Below are positions 52,202 through 61,107 of a stretch of DNA of 64,000 bases, piece after piece. The notes below the pieces were generated by a model. It was not told the origin of the DNA, searched no databases, and was given only the letters and a program-made list of their open reading frames with translations. Source of the stretch: Anseongella ginsenosidimutans (GTDB lineage: Bacteria; Bacteroidota; Bacteroidia; Sphingobacteriales; Sphingobacteriaceae); NCBI RefSeq assembly GCF_008033235.1, contig NZ_CP042432.1, positions 1,302,001-1,366,000 of the forward strand, given 5' to 3'. How positions within the stretch are numbered: position 1 is the stretch's first letter; the number at the start of each line of letters is the position of its first letter. The position numbers and the translations under genes were made by a program.

Positions 52202-53329
52202 TTATTTTGCGATAAGGGAATCCACCGCCGCTTTAGGCCGGTTGTTCCTGTCGAACAGCAGCGGATAATCCGTCCGTCCCCTAACCGGCCAGTTGTTACG
52301 CCAGGAATAGCCGTCGTTTACTCCCCACAGAGTAACCCGGGAGATCTTGTCCTGGTGCTTTAAGAATAAGTTAAAAAAGCTTAAATACCGTTCGGTTGAT
52401 GCCCTGGCAATGGAATCAGGCAGGCCGGCGGCATAGGGGTCCAGCTCCTGCCGGTACTTGAAATTGCTGGAAATATCTGCTCCGCCAGTTCCCCGAGGCT
52501 GCGGCAGGACGGTAATGTCCAGTTCCGTTATCATGACCTTTACTCCAAGTTCAGCAAATGCAATGATGCTTTTCTCGAATTCGTCCAGCGAGGGATACTT
52601 TAAGCCAACATGGCCCTGCATGCCTATTCCGTCGATTTTAATCCCGCGGCGCTGAAGCTTTGTGACCAGTGCCGCAACTGCTGCTCTTTTGGCAGGATTG
52701 GCCATGGAATAGTCATTATAGTAGAGTTCGGCTTCCGGGTCGGCCTGGCGGGCAAACTCAAAAGCCAGCGCTATGTACTCTTCACCGATAATTTCGTAGA
52801 ACTTGTTTTTCCGATATGAACCGTCATCCAGTATCGCTTCATTTACTACGTCCCAGGAATGCACCCTTCCTTTATAGCGGCCAACGACTGAAAAGATATG
52901 ATTCTTCATCCGGCGGATCAGTACCTCAGCGGAAACCGGGTTTCCAGACCTGTCGGTAAAAAACCAGTTGGGCGCCTGGGAATGCCAGATAAGCGTGTGC
53001 CCGTTAATAAACATTCCATGTTCCTCTCCCCAGGCCACAAAACGGTCGGCGGGCAGGAAATTGAACTCGCCTTCCCGCGGCTGGATAATCCGGCTTTTCA
53101 TACAGTTTTCTGCTACGATAGCATTAAAATGTTTTTTTACCACTGCCAGTGAAGCTGTATCCCTTCCGCTAATCTGAAACTGGTTCAGCGCCGTGCCGAT
53201 ATAGAATTTGCCTTCCAGCGCTTCCTTCAGCGAAGCCGAAGTTCCGCGTTCCTGGGAAAAACAAGCAGGCTTGCAGGCAACCAGTAAGATCAATGCAATC
53301 AGTATACTTCTATGTTTTCTTTGATCCAT
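52202..53329 (-). CDS. GH10 endo-1,4-beta-xylanase
   Basis: 375 residues with an N-terminal signal ([16 protein letters not shown]; both a signal peptidase I site and a lipobox are possible). The GH10 TIM barrel fills the rest. The acid/base is Glu164 (WDVVNEAI), the nucleophile Glu269 (ITELDI), and xylose-binding patches include [13 protein letters not shown] and [11 protein letters not shown]. It cleaves internal xylan bonds in the periplasm or at the cell surface. It lies upstream of the sigma/FecR/SusC/SusD set on the same strand and gives this locus its probable xylan specificity. Confidence 0.95.
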   Translation of the reverse strand: MDQRKHRSILIALILLVACKPACFSQERGTSASLKEALEGKFYIGTALNQFQISGRDTASLAVVKKHFNAIVAENCMKSRIIQPREGEFNFLPADRFVAWGEEHGMFINGHTLIWHSQAPNWFFTDRSGNPVSAEVLIRRMKNHIFSVVGRYKGRVHSWDVVNEAILDDGSYRKNKFYEIIGEEYIALAFEFARQADPEAELYYNDYSMANPAKRAAVAALVTKLQRRGIKIDGIGMQGHVGLKYPSLDEFEKSIIAFAELGVKVMITELDITVLPQPRGTGGADISSNFKYRQELDPYAAGLPDSIARASTERYLSFFNLFLKHQDKISRVTLWGVNDGYSWRNNWPVRGRTDYPLLFDRNNRPKAAVDSLIAK

Positions 53330-53454
53330 TTTTCTGTTATTACGAATTTACCAGTTAAGTGCAGTTTTTGGAAACAATCTCAAAGTTGAATATATCAAGA
53401 AATTTTTAGGTACCTTGTATAGGATCCAGCAAATGAAATCCTAAACCAAAAAAA

Positions 53455-54255
53455 ATGGAAAAGATCGATCAGGAAGTTTATGGCCGGATAAACAACGATG
53501 TTTACCAGACCCAGGGCGATACATGGTGGAAGCCCGACAGCATTTTACACCTTCTGAAAACCTCAATTAATCCGTGGCGGGTGGGCTACGCCGCTAAAGT
53601 TTTAAAGAAACTGGATATAGACCCCCAAGGCAAAACAGCCCTAGAAGTAGGCAGCGGAGGCGGAATACTGACGGAAGAAATCTGCAAAATGGGATTCACT
53701 ACCAGCGGCATTGAACCTGCAGAGGAATCGCTGCATGCGGCCCGCAACCATGCAAATGCCGAAGGGCTGGCCATCACCTATGAAAAAGGCTCCGGTGAGC
53801 AGATCCCTTTTCCGGACCAATCGTTTGACTGCGTGTTTTGCTGTGATGTGTTAGAACACGTGCGTGATTTGCCGAAAGTGATTTCTGAGATTTCAAGAGT
53901 GCTGAAACCCAGGGGCGTTTTCATTTATGACACGCTTAACCGGACGTTTATCAGTAAGATGGTAGCCATTAAAATATGGCAGGAGTGGAAACGCTGGGCA
54001 TTCATGCCGCCCAATCTTCATGTCTGGAAAATGTTCATCAAGCCCGGTGAAATAAAAGACCTTTTGACTCAAAATGGTTTTGAGTGGCGGGAACATGTAG
54101 GTTCAGAACCGAACGTGCCACTTCCTAAAATGCTGGGTTATCTCAGAAAGCGTACAAAAGGAGAGTGGACCTATGCCGACCTTGGAAAGAATTTCCGGCT
54201 GGTTGAAAGTAAAGACATGAACATACTTTATGGAGGGTATGCGATAAAGAAATAA
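53455..54255 (+). CDS. UbiG-like class I methyltransferase
   Basis: 266 residues. Motif I is ALEVGSGGGILTEEI (about 62-76), followed by GIEPAEESL and the motif IPFPDQSFDCVFCCDVLEHVRDLPKVI. The overall pattern resembles UbiG-type O-methyltransferases, but Bacteroidota make menaquinone, so a ubiquinone role is unlikely and the substrate is unknown. TTG (53386-53388), 22 bases, TACCTTG (53411-53417) is a near-consensus promoter. It opens a plus-strand run (methyltransferase, Crp/Fnr regulator, azoreductase) that looks AT-richer than its surroundings. Confidence 0.85.
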   Translation: MEKIDQEVYGRINNDVYQTQGDTWWKPDSILHLLKTSINPWRVGYAAKVLKKLDIDPQGKTALEVGSGGGILTEEICKMGFTTSGIEPAEESLHAARNHANAEGLAITYEKGSGEQIPFPDQSFDCVFCCDVLEHVRDLPKVISEISRVLKPRGVFIYDTLNRTFISKMVAIKIWQEWKRWAFMPPNLHVWKMFIKPGEIKDLLTQNGFEWREHVGSEPNVPLPKMLGYLRKRTKGEWTYADLGKNFRLVESKDMNILYGGYAIKK

Positions 54256-54271
54256 CGACGATAATTTTAAA

Positions 54272-54859
54272 GTGAAAAACAGGTTAATTCATAACATTCA
54301 GTCGATCATAAGTTTAACCGCCCTGGAGGTAGAATTGCTGAGTTCTTTCTGGAAAGAAAAAAAACTGCTAAAAAATGAGTTTCTGTTTAGAAATGGAGAG
54401 ACTTGCCATTACGACAGTTTTGTAATATCAGGAAGCTTAAAGGCTTTTTATATTCATCCGGACACGGGAAAAGAGGAAATATTATTTTTTGCGATTGAAG
54501 ACTGGTGGGCTACGGATTTGGATAGTTTTGCTAATAAAACTCCGTCAATTTATAATATTCAGGCGCTCGAAGATTCTGTTTTGCTGCAGGTCCATTTCGA
54601 TTCTTTAGAGAAATTATTGGGCCAGATTCCTAAGTTGGAAAGATATTTCAGATTGATCCTGCAAGGATATATTACATCCATTCAAAAGAGGATCATTCAG
54701 TTTAACGCACTGACTGCTGAAGAAAGGTATATTGATTTCACCAGAAAGTACCCGGATATTGTCCGAAAAGTTCCTCAATACCTTATCGCTTCATATTTAG
54801 GGATAACTCCCGAATTTTTAAGCAGGATAAGGGCTAAAAGATCTTCTGCTATTTCTTAA
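54272..54859 (+). CDS. Crp/Fnr-family transcriptional regulator
   Basis: 195 residues, probable GTG start at 54272, 16 bp after the upstream stop. The cyclic-nucleotide-binding-like beta roll covers about 25-115 (LLKNEFLFRNGETCHYDSFVISGSLKAFYIHPDTGKEEILFF). The C-terminal helix-turn-helix is short but recognisable (YIDFTRKYPDIVRKVPQYLIASYLGITPEFLSRIRAK). There are no cysteines of an FNR iron-sulfur cluster. Such regulators often control the next gene; here that is the azoreductase cut by the insertion sequence, 59 bp downstream. Confidence 0.88.
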   Translation: MKNRLIHNIQSIISLTALEVELLSSFWKEKKLLKNEFLFRNGETCHYDSFVISGSLKAFYIHPDTGKEEILFFAIEDWWATDLDSFANKTPSIYNIQALEDSVLLQVHFDSLEKLLGQIPKLERYFRLILQGYITSIQKRIIQFNALTAEERYIDFTRKYPDIVRKVPQYLIASYLGITPEFLSRIRAKRSSAIS

Positions 54860-55359
54860 ACTACATCAATAGGTCCGCGAAAACCGGATTCTACTTTTGC
54901 TTAAACAAAATTTAAGCAATGAAAAAAATACTGATTATCAATGCAAGTCCGAGAAACGGAAAATCGCATAGCAGAAAGTTAACTGAATTATTCGTTAAAA
55001 CCTGGGTAAAACGTTATCCGGAGGACCTTTTTACTTACCGTGAAGTTGGGTTAAGTTCTATCCCGCATATTACAGAAAGCTGGATTGCATCCGCATTTGT
55101 TAAAGTTGAAGATAGAACCGAAGAAAATCAAAGACCCCTGGAATTCAGCAACGTCCTTGTCAGGGAGTTGCAGGCTGCTGACATTTATGTTATCGGGACT
55201 CCGATGTATAACTGGTCAATTCCAAGCGGACTGAAAGCTTATATCGACCAAGTAATGAGGATTGAGATACTCCCCATTTTCAGGACCAATTTCTCTAAAT
55301 CTTAATTGAATTTATAGTCATTTGTTGTTGTAGCGGTGTGGGGTTGTGGTAAACTCGGA

Positions 55360-55441
55360 GAGTTTTCCACAAATCCACGCCTTTTTTCTCTTTTGGTTCT
55401 TTTCTCTTTTTTGCCCATGATCTCCCATTTGTGGATAACTC
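55360..55441. repeat. Subterminal inverted repeat with a DnaA box in the IS
   Basis: GAGTTTTCCACAAAT (55360-55374) and ATTTGTGGATAACTC (55427-55441) are complementary at 14 of 15 positions, 52 bp apart around a pyrimidine-rich stretch. The second arm contains TGTGGATAA (55430-55438), a perfect DnaA box on the opposite strand. It begins right at the orfB stop codon. Confidence 0.6.
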
Positions 55442-56257
55442 TCATGCTGCTTTGCCCGTCAGGTACAAACTGGCTGGTTTTCTTCGTCCGATCCCTTGAT
55501 GGGATTTATAAAAGTTATAACGGTGGAAAAAGGCACGAAGTCCTTGTTCCAGTTCCCATCCGTCCAGCGCCGGGTTCAGGTACACGTATTCGTACTTTAC
55601 CGTACGCCACAGCCGCTCAATGAACACGTTGTCAATCGCTCTTCCTTTGCCGTCCATGCTGATCTTGATGCCCAGCTGCGGAAGAAGCGATATCCATTCC
55701 CGGCAGGTAAACTGGCTGCCTTGATCGGAATTAACGATCTCCGGTTTTCCGTGCCGCTTCACCGCTTCTTTTACCAGTGAACAGACCCACTCGGAGGTCA
55801 TGCTGTTGGAAAGGCTCCAGGCCACCACAAAGCGGCTATGCAGGTCAATAATGGCGGCCAGGTACATGAACCCCTTTTTCATTGGGATGTACGTTATATC
55901 CACAGCCCACACCTGATTAGGGCGTTCGATCTTCAGGTTCCGAAGCAGGTAGGGCCGGATGTATTCGGCCTTGCCCAATTTGGTCAGTATACGCCGGGGA
56001 TATTGCGCCCGGATGCCCATCTTGCGCATTAACCGCCGGATCCGCTTGTGATTCACCTGGAGGCCCTCATCCCGAAAGTAATCCTGCAATTGCAGCACGC
56101 CTTCGGTCGGGTATTGCAAATGACGCTCATCCATCCTCCGCATCAGCGCAAGGTTTTTTTCTCCTTCTCCGACCGGGGTGTAATAAATTCCGCTGCGGTG
56201 AAGTTCCAGCAACTCACACTGCCGGCGCACGCTCAATCGATGGGAAGGTGTGATCAT
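55442..56257 (-). CDS. IS3-family transposase OrfB (DDE catalytic part)
   Basis: 271 residues from the ATG at 56257. Catalytic residues Asp120 (WAVDITYIP), Asp178 (VNSDQGSQF) and Glu214 (NVFIERLWR) show the DD(35)E spacing of IS3 transposases. The N-terminal HTH_21-like part carries LSVRRQCELLELHRSGIYY. The functional enzyme is normally the OrfAB fusion: the orfB frame is open back to the A-run at 56292-56299 in orfA, in the -1 frame. OrfB alone may also be made. Confidence 0.93.
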   Translation of the reverse strand: MITPSHRLSVRRQCELLELHRSGIYYTPVGEGEKNLALMRRMDERHLQYPTEGVLQLQDYFRDEGLQVNHKRIRRLMRKMGIRAQYPRRILTKLGKAEYIRPYLLRNLKIERPNQVWAVDITYIPMKKGFMYLAAIIDLHSRFVVAWSLSNSMTSEWVCSLVKEAVKRHGKPEIVNSDQGSQFTCREWISLLPQLGIKISMDGKGRAIDNVFIERLWRTVKYEYVYLNPALDGWELEQGLRAFFHRYNFYKSHQGIGRRKPASLYLTGKAA

Positions 56258-56271
56258 CGCTCTACGATCGG

Positions 56272-56562
56272 TTAATGGAGCTTTTTCAAGCTTTTTTTTA
56301 AAAAGTCATTTTCCAGCTCCAGTTGGCCGATCTTAGCATACAGCCGGTCGGGATCCACCTGTTCTTCTTGATCCGCCTCTTTGTCAAACACGTGAGCGGA
56401 CTTTTCCAGAAACTCCTGTTTCCACTTGCTGATCATTACCGCGTGAACTTCGAACCGCTGAGCCAATTCTGCCAGCGTTTCCTTTTCCTTCAGCGCTTCC
56501 AGCGCCACTTTGGCCTTGAAGGCCGAACTGAATTTTCTACGTTTTCCTTTCATTGTTACCAC
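56272..56562 (-). CDS. IS3-family transposase OrfA
   Basis: 96 residues, with a helix-turn-helix of the HTH_Tnp_1 type (KFSSAFKAKVALEALKEKETLAELAQRFEVHAVMISKWKQEF) and a C-terminal leucine-zipper-like helix (LYAKIGQLELENDFLKKSL). It binds the IS ends and supplies the N-terminal part of OrfAB after -1 frameshifting. Its last codons overlap the slippery run at 56291-56304; normal termination is at 56272. Confidence 0.92.
   Translation of the reverse strand: MVTMKGKRRKFSSAFKAKVALEALKEKETLAELAQRFEVHAVMISKWKQEFLEKSAHVFDKEADQEEQVDPDRLYAKIGQLELENDFLKKSLKKLH
56291..56304 (-). other. Programmed -1 ribosomal frameshift site between orfA and orfB
   Basis: On the minus strand T5A8G lies near the end of orfA and contains T-TTA-AAA and A-AAA-AAA heptamers in the correct phase. 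A one-base backward slip joins orfA to the orfB frame, which has no stop between here and its ATG at 56257. Confidence 0.8.
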
Positions 56563-57070
56563 GAAGTTAGTTACTTATTTTTTTAACTTAACCAGTGGTC
56601 CTGATTTTGGGGAGTATTACAGATCAACGAAACCTGGAAGTTCAGGTCAGGGCAACCTGATGGAAACTACGTTGGTTTACTGAAAAATAAAAAGCTATAT
56701 ATTTTATCAAGCCGGGGAGACAGCGGATACGGTGAAGGAGAGCCCAATGTTCATATGAATTTTCAAACCACGTATTTGAAAACAGTTTTTAATATTATGG
56801 GCGTGCAGGATATAAAGACGGTTTCCCTTGACAATGAAGAATACGGAGGCGAACACTTTGCAAAATCGCAACGTGAAATTTATGCTCAGATCGCGAATAT
56901 GAAGTGAATGCCGCCTTTGCCCCCCCGATTGTCGTAAAGCGCGCTGCGGATAAGATCGCCGGATCTCAGGCCAGAATATCCTGTTCAATAATTTTATTTG
57001 GAATTAGTTTAAATAAACTTTTTCTTTGCTGTCCAATTGACTTATACGATTTGATCCTATAACAGCAGAA

Positions 57071-59496
57071 ATGAACCCTTCAAAACTTCTTCTACACATC
57101 GCCTTGTTGCTGATCATCCCCTTCACTTCTTCAATCGCCCAGCAGAAACCGGCGGCCACGCTTCGCGGGACCGTCACCACATCTGACGGCCAACCGGCTG
57201 CGGGGGTGACGCTCCGGTTGAAAGATAAAAATAACGGTGCGGCTACCGGCGAAAACGGAGAATACCGGATCGCGATTAGCGAAGAAGGAACCTATACCGT
57301 TATCGCCTCGGCAGTGGGCCGGCAAACTGTGGAAAAGACCATCAGGATAGACGGGCCGGGAACCTTCCGGCTTGATTTCGTACTGTCAGGAAATGCGGAG
57401 CAGTTGAAGGAAGTTGTAGTCCTTTCCGGCAGGGACGTCAACAAAATAGATCGTTTTGCCGCCAAAATGCCGCTTACCAATCTTGAAAACCCGCAGATAT
57501 ACAATACGGTTTCATCAGAGGTCATGAAACAGCAGGCAATCGTCAATTTCGACGACGCCATGAGGAACGTGCCCGGGATTGTGAGAACCTGGGAATCCAC
57601 GGGCCGCGGAGGGGACGGAGCCTCCTACTTCGCATTAAGGGGCTTTGATGCACAGCCGGTATTGTATAACGGCTTGCCCGGCCTCACGAGCGGCAACCTG
57701 GACCCGGCTGGTGTTGAAGAGATCCAGGTACTTAAAGGCCCATCGGGTACGCTTTTCGGCGGCAGCTTTTACAGCTACGGCGGCATTATCAATACCATAA
57801 CCAAGAAACCTTATTTCACTACCGGCGGCGAAGTGGCTTACCAGGCAGGGAGTTTTGGGTTGAACCGCGTAACCCTTGATTTTAATACGCCCCTGGGCGA
57901 GCAGGAAAAAGTGGCCATGCGCGTCAATGCCGCTTATCATACCGAGAACAGTTTCCAGGACGCGGGTTTTAAAGAATCATTTTATGTGGCCCCCTCGCTG
58001 GTTTACCAGGTAAACGACCGTCTGTCATTGCATTTGAACGCGGAGATCCTCCAGGAGGAAAGGGCCTTAGCGTCTATCTTTTTTCATTCGGACCGGGTAA
58101 GCCCGCTTGACTTCAAGAACATTGCCGAACTGAACCTCAATAATGAATTATCCTTTACCAGCGATGAGCTGACCATCAAAAACCCAAGGTATAACCTGCA
58201 GGCGCTGGCAGTTTACCAGTTGTCCTCTGAATGGACTTCCCAAACGGTCGTGTCCCAGGGAAGGGTCCGGTCTGACGGGATCTATTCCTATATCTGGGAT
58301 GATGATCCGGGCAACGAGTGGTTCAGCCAGTATTTCCATAACGAAGACCAGGTAACCAATACCCTGGACATCCAGCAGAATTTTAACGGAGATTTTAATA
58401 TCGGTGGAATGAGGAACCGCGTGGTGGTGGGGCTGGAATATTTCAACCGGCAGGTAACGGACCAGGGGTCGGGATGGGCAGTAGGCAGGAAAGTAACCCC
58501 CTGGGGTGATGTGGCGCCTCCCGCCGACACCCTGGAAACGGTACCCATGACAGCCGCTTCCATAGACGAACTCCTGGCCGGGACAGGTACCACCAACAGC
58601 GATATCGCGAACAGCTCATACAGCGCCTATTTTTCCAACGTGCTGAATGTTACTCCTCAGCTCATGGCAATGGTGAGCCTCAGGGCTGATTATTTTGATT
58701 CCCGCGGAGAAAAGAGCGCCGAAGATGATGATTACGACCAATTCGCGCTTTCGCCCAAATTCGGCCTGGTGTACCAGCCTGTTCCGGATAAGGTTTCCCT
58801 TTTTGCCAACTACATGAACGCCTTCATTAACGTGGCTCCCCGGCAGGTCTTTGATGAAGAAGGCAATTACCTGAGTACCCGGTCGTTCAAACCCGAACAT
58901 GCCAATCAGCTGGAGTTCGGCGTAAAGGCCGGCCTGTTTTCGGACCGGTTATTCGGTACCCTTTCCGTGTACAATATCAGGGTGAGCGACCGCGTTTACC
59001 CCGACCCCGCAAATACCTTTAATTCCGTTCAGGGCGGAACCGTCAGAAGCCAGGGTTTCGAAATAGATATCCAGGCACATCCGGTAGAGGGCCTGAACCT
59101 GCTCGCCGGCTACAGTTACAACGATATAGAGACCGTGGACGGCAACAATACCGATTTTTATTCCGAACCGGGCCGGAGCCCGGGGGCCAGGGGCCGCAGA
59201 ATCTCGCTAATTTCTGGGCTACCTATACCTTCACCCGCGGCCCGGTCAGGAATTTCGGCATAGGGCTGGGAGGAAACTACGGAAGTGAGTATAAGGTGAT
59301 CGATAACAGCCAAACCGGTGACTTTTACCTTCCGGCGTATACGCTGCTGAACGCCAGCTTGTTCTATAATTCGAGCCGGTTCCGTGTGACATTTAATGTA
59401 AATAACCTGACCGACGAGGTTTACTATACCGGTTACTGGTCGGTTAATCCACAAAGGCCCAGGAACTTTATCGCAGGTTTTGCTTACAAGTTCTGA
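57071..59496 (+). pseudogene. TonB-dependent siderophore-type receptor, one frameshift
   Basis: Adding one G to the run at 59182-59186 gives an 808-residue receptor. Features: signal peptide (LLHIALLLIIPFTSSIAQ), CarboxypepD_reg-like domain (about 30-112), plug with MRNVPGIVRTWESTGRGGDGASYFALRGFDAQP and EEIQVLKGPSGTLFGG, and a barrel ending NPQRPRNFIAGFAYKF. The plug motifs match FhuA-type siderophore receptors rather than SusC. Without the repair, translation stops at 59263 and loses the last strands, which are essential for outer-membrane insertion. No sigma/FecR pair or siderophore genes adjoin it. Confidence 0.88.
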
Positions 59497-59512
59497 GCTT
59501 CCGGAAAGTTGC

Positions 59513-59800
59513 TTATCGTCTTCTGAAGTATTTTAAATTGACGTCCGGGTCGAAGGCCAGATCATAATCGCTCCTGCTGCCGGTAATATAGGACGACCAT
59601 TCGCGGCGATTGAACACGGCCGAATTATAGAAATAGATATGGCCCGGCGCAATGCCTCCGACGCTTTCCGCTTTTTTCCTGGTTGGTTCAAGGACTTTCA
59701 GCGCGGTAGACAGCCTGATCCGGTCAAGGGACATCAGCCCATTTTTGAAATCGCGGGAGGCGTATGATTTTATCGCAAGTATAAGTTGACATTAAACGAA
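59513..59800 (-). pseudogene. Unrecognised open fragment, possible gene remnant
   Basis: The minus strand is open for about 95 codons, but the first ATG is at 59734, giving 73 residues (MSLDRIRLSTALKVLEPTRKK to LAFDPDVNLKYFRRR). The sequence looks protein-like (GGIAPGHIYFYNSAVFNRREWSSYI), but I do not recognise a family. Reading continues upstream of the ATG with plausible residues to about 59800, which suggests the C-terminal end of a decayed gene. It is the only candidate in the 380-bp gap 59497-59876. Confidence 0.3.
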
Positions 59801-59876
59801 TTCGATTTCCTGTGCATTGCCGGACAGTAAATAGCGAAGGCTTTCTTATATTAGGGCGAGTATATGCAAATTAGCT

Positions 59877-61103
59877 ATGAAGGTTTTCTTATTATTGGCG
59901 TTAATCTGTTTAAGTACTGAAGGTCGTGCGCAGGGAACTATTAAAAGTATCCGTGACTTCGGCGTTTTGCCGGATAATGACGCTGCAATAAATACAAAGA
60001 ATCTTCAAAAGGCAATTGACTGGGCAACCGAATACGGAGCGGCGTTGTTTGTGACGCCTTCGGATAAGCCCTATCCGGTTAACAGCGGCATCATATTAAA
60101 AAACAATGTGTCACTGATAGGGGTACATGGCCCCACGCCACGTGGAACCAGGCATCCTTCGGCCAAAACACCGGTAGGAAGTGTATTTAATATCCTTGAT
60201 GATAAGCATGCCTTCATCACCGTAGAATCAGGTACGCAGCTGAAAGGGATCCAATTCTGGTACAGCCAGCAGGAACTGGATGATCCGGCCGGGATCATTA
60301 AATATCCTCCGGTGATAAAGGTAAGCGGCTCTTCCAGCACACAGGGAGTGACCCTGTCCAACCTGACTTTTTATGGCGAATACATCACGATGGATTTCAA
60401 CGCAAAAAGCGATGTTCCCTGCGAATTGATTTTGATAGAGCATTGCTACGGCTATCCGCTGAGCGGGGAATTCATTCGTATTGACTATTGTTATGATATA
60501 CCCCGAATACTGCATTGTCATGTGAACCCCGCCATCATGCGTAAGATCGGGCTGCACTTAAGCAAGGCAGTTATTGATCATGTGGTGAACAATAAAACCT
60601 TTGCGTATACTATTAACCACACGGATAATGCCCAGCTGATGGATGTGTTTACCTTTGGCACCTGGGGAGGCATTCTTCTCGGCGAAGAAAGTTACGGGCA
60701 GCTCACCAATTTTAATCTGGACTGTGTGGCGGTAGGGATCCATAAAAAGGGATCCCAGTCTAAAAACAGGAACTGGATGATCGCCCAGGGGTCCATTATT
60801 GCTAATGCGGGTGAAACGGCGGAAGAAACCCATCCTTTTATTATAGAAGGAGAAGGGCATACCGCCATTTCCAATGTGGAAGCATTTTCCGGTGATAACC
60901 CGGCCCTGACCAATATTGGCAAGTCCTCCGACTATATGCTGGTAAAGGGAGACAAAAAGCTGACCGTCTCAATGGTGGGCTGCAGGATGCGGAATTACAC
61001 CTCAGACGAACCGCTTACGATAAAAAATCCTCATGCCGTGCTGCAGGCCGTAGCATGCTTTGACAAAGAGGAGAATTTATATAATATTACTATTTCAAAA
61101 TAG
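59877..61103 (+). CDS. Secreted right-handed beta-helix protein (pectate-lyase-3 / GH28-like fold)
   Basis: 408 residues with a signal peptide (KVFLLLALICLSTEGRAQ). The start of the mature protein, SIRDFGVLPDNDAAINTKNLQKAIDWATEYGAALFVTP, is the Pectate_lyase_3 motif that opens many polysaccharide lyases and GH28-type enzymes. The middle is a run of short beta-helix coils with histidine- and asparagine-rich turns. No canonical GH28 catalytic Asp cluster is evident, so lyase, hydrolase or binding protein are all possible. Its stop lies 4 bp before the YdeI-like gene. Confidence 0.8.
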   Translation: MKVFLLLALICLSTEGRAQGTIKSIRDFGVLPDNDAAINTKNLQKAIDWATEYGAALFVTPSDKPYPVNSGIILKNNVSLIGVHGPTPRGTRHPSAKTPVGSVFNILDDKHAFITVESGTQLKGIQFWYSQQELDDPAGIIKYPPVIKVSGSSSTQGVTLSNLTFYGEYITMDFNAKSDVPCELILIEHCYGYPLSGEFIRIDYCYDIPRILHCHVNPAIMRKIGLHLSKAVIDHVVNNKTFAYTINHTDNAQLMDVFTFGTWGGILLGEESYGQLTNFNLDCVAVGIHKKGSQSKNRNWMIAQGSIIANAGETAEETHPFIIEGEGHTAISNVEAFSGDNPALTNIGKSSDYMLVKGDKKLTVSMVGCRMRNYTSDEPLTIKNPHAVLQAVACFDKEENLYNITISK

Positions 61104-61107
61104 CGTT

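Larger units (their letters stand above)
55263..56621 (-). mobile_element. Complete IS3-family insertion sequence, 1359 bp
   Basis: Terminal inverted repeats of 26 bp, 55263-55288 and 56596-56621, both beginning TG and sharing ATACTCCCCA and TCAGGACCA; they differ at five positions. The 3-bp target duplication GAT is at 55260-55262 and 56622-56624. Two minus-strand frames, orfA and orfB, overlap through a -1 frameshift site. IS3-family ends, duplication length and DD(35)E transposase all agree, with the IS150-like group the closest guess. Everything needed for transposition appears intact, so insertion is probably recent. Confidence 0.95.
54919..56907 (+). pseudogene. azoR: FMN-dependent NADH-azoreductase interrupted by an IS3 element
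   Basis: Codons 1-114 (54919-55262) give LIINASPRNGKSHSRKLTELF, GTPMYNWSIPSGLKAYIDQVMRI, the AzoR flavodoxin-like fold with FMN-binding SPR and PMYNW motifs. The frame then runs into the insertion and stops at 55305. After the element the frame resumes at 56625 (NETWKFRSGQPDG to REIYAQIANMK) and stops at 56905-56907. Removing the element and one GAT copy restores a 208-residue enzyme of normal length. TACTTTTG at 54892-54899 is a perfect -7 box. The insertion certainly inactivates the gene. Confidence 0.92.

Noticed and set aside
53455-54255. Naming the methyltransferase ubiG
   Set aside because: Bacteroidota lack ubiquinone, and the similarity is to the broad fold only.
55427-55441. Replication origin because of the DnaA box
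   Set aside because: A single box inside an insertion sequence with no box cluster or dnaA gene.
55306-55623. Plus-strand ORF MWGCGKLGEF... in the IS
   Set aside because: It runs over the subterminal repeat and the antisense of orfB; no coding character.
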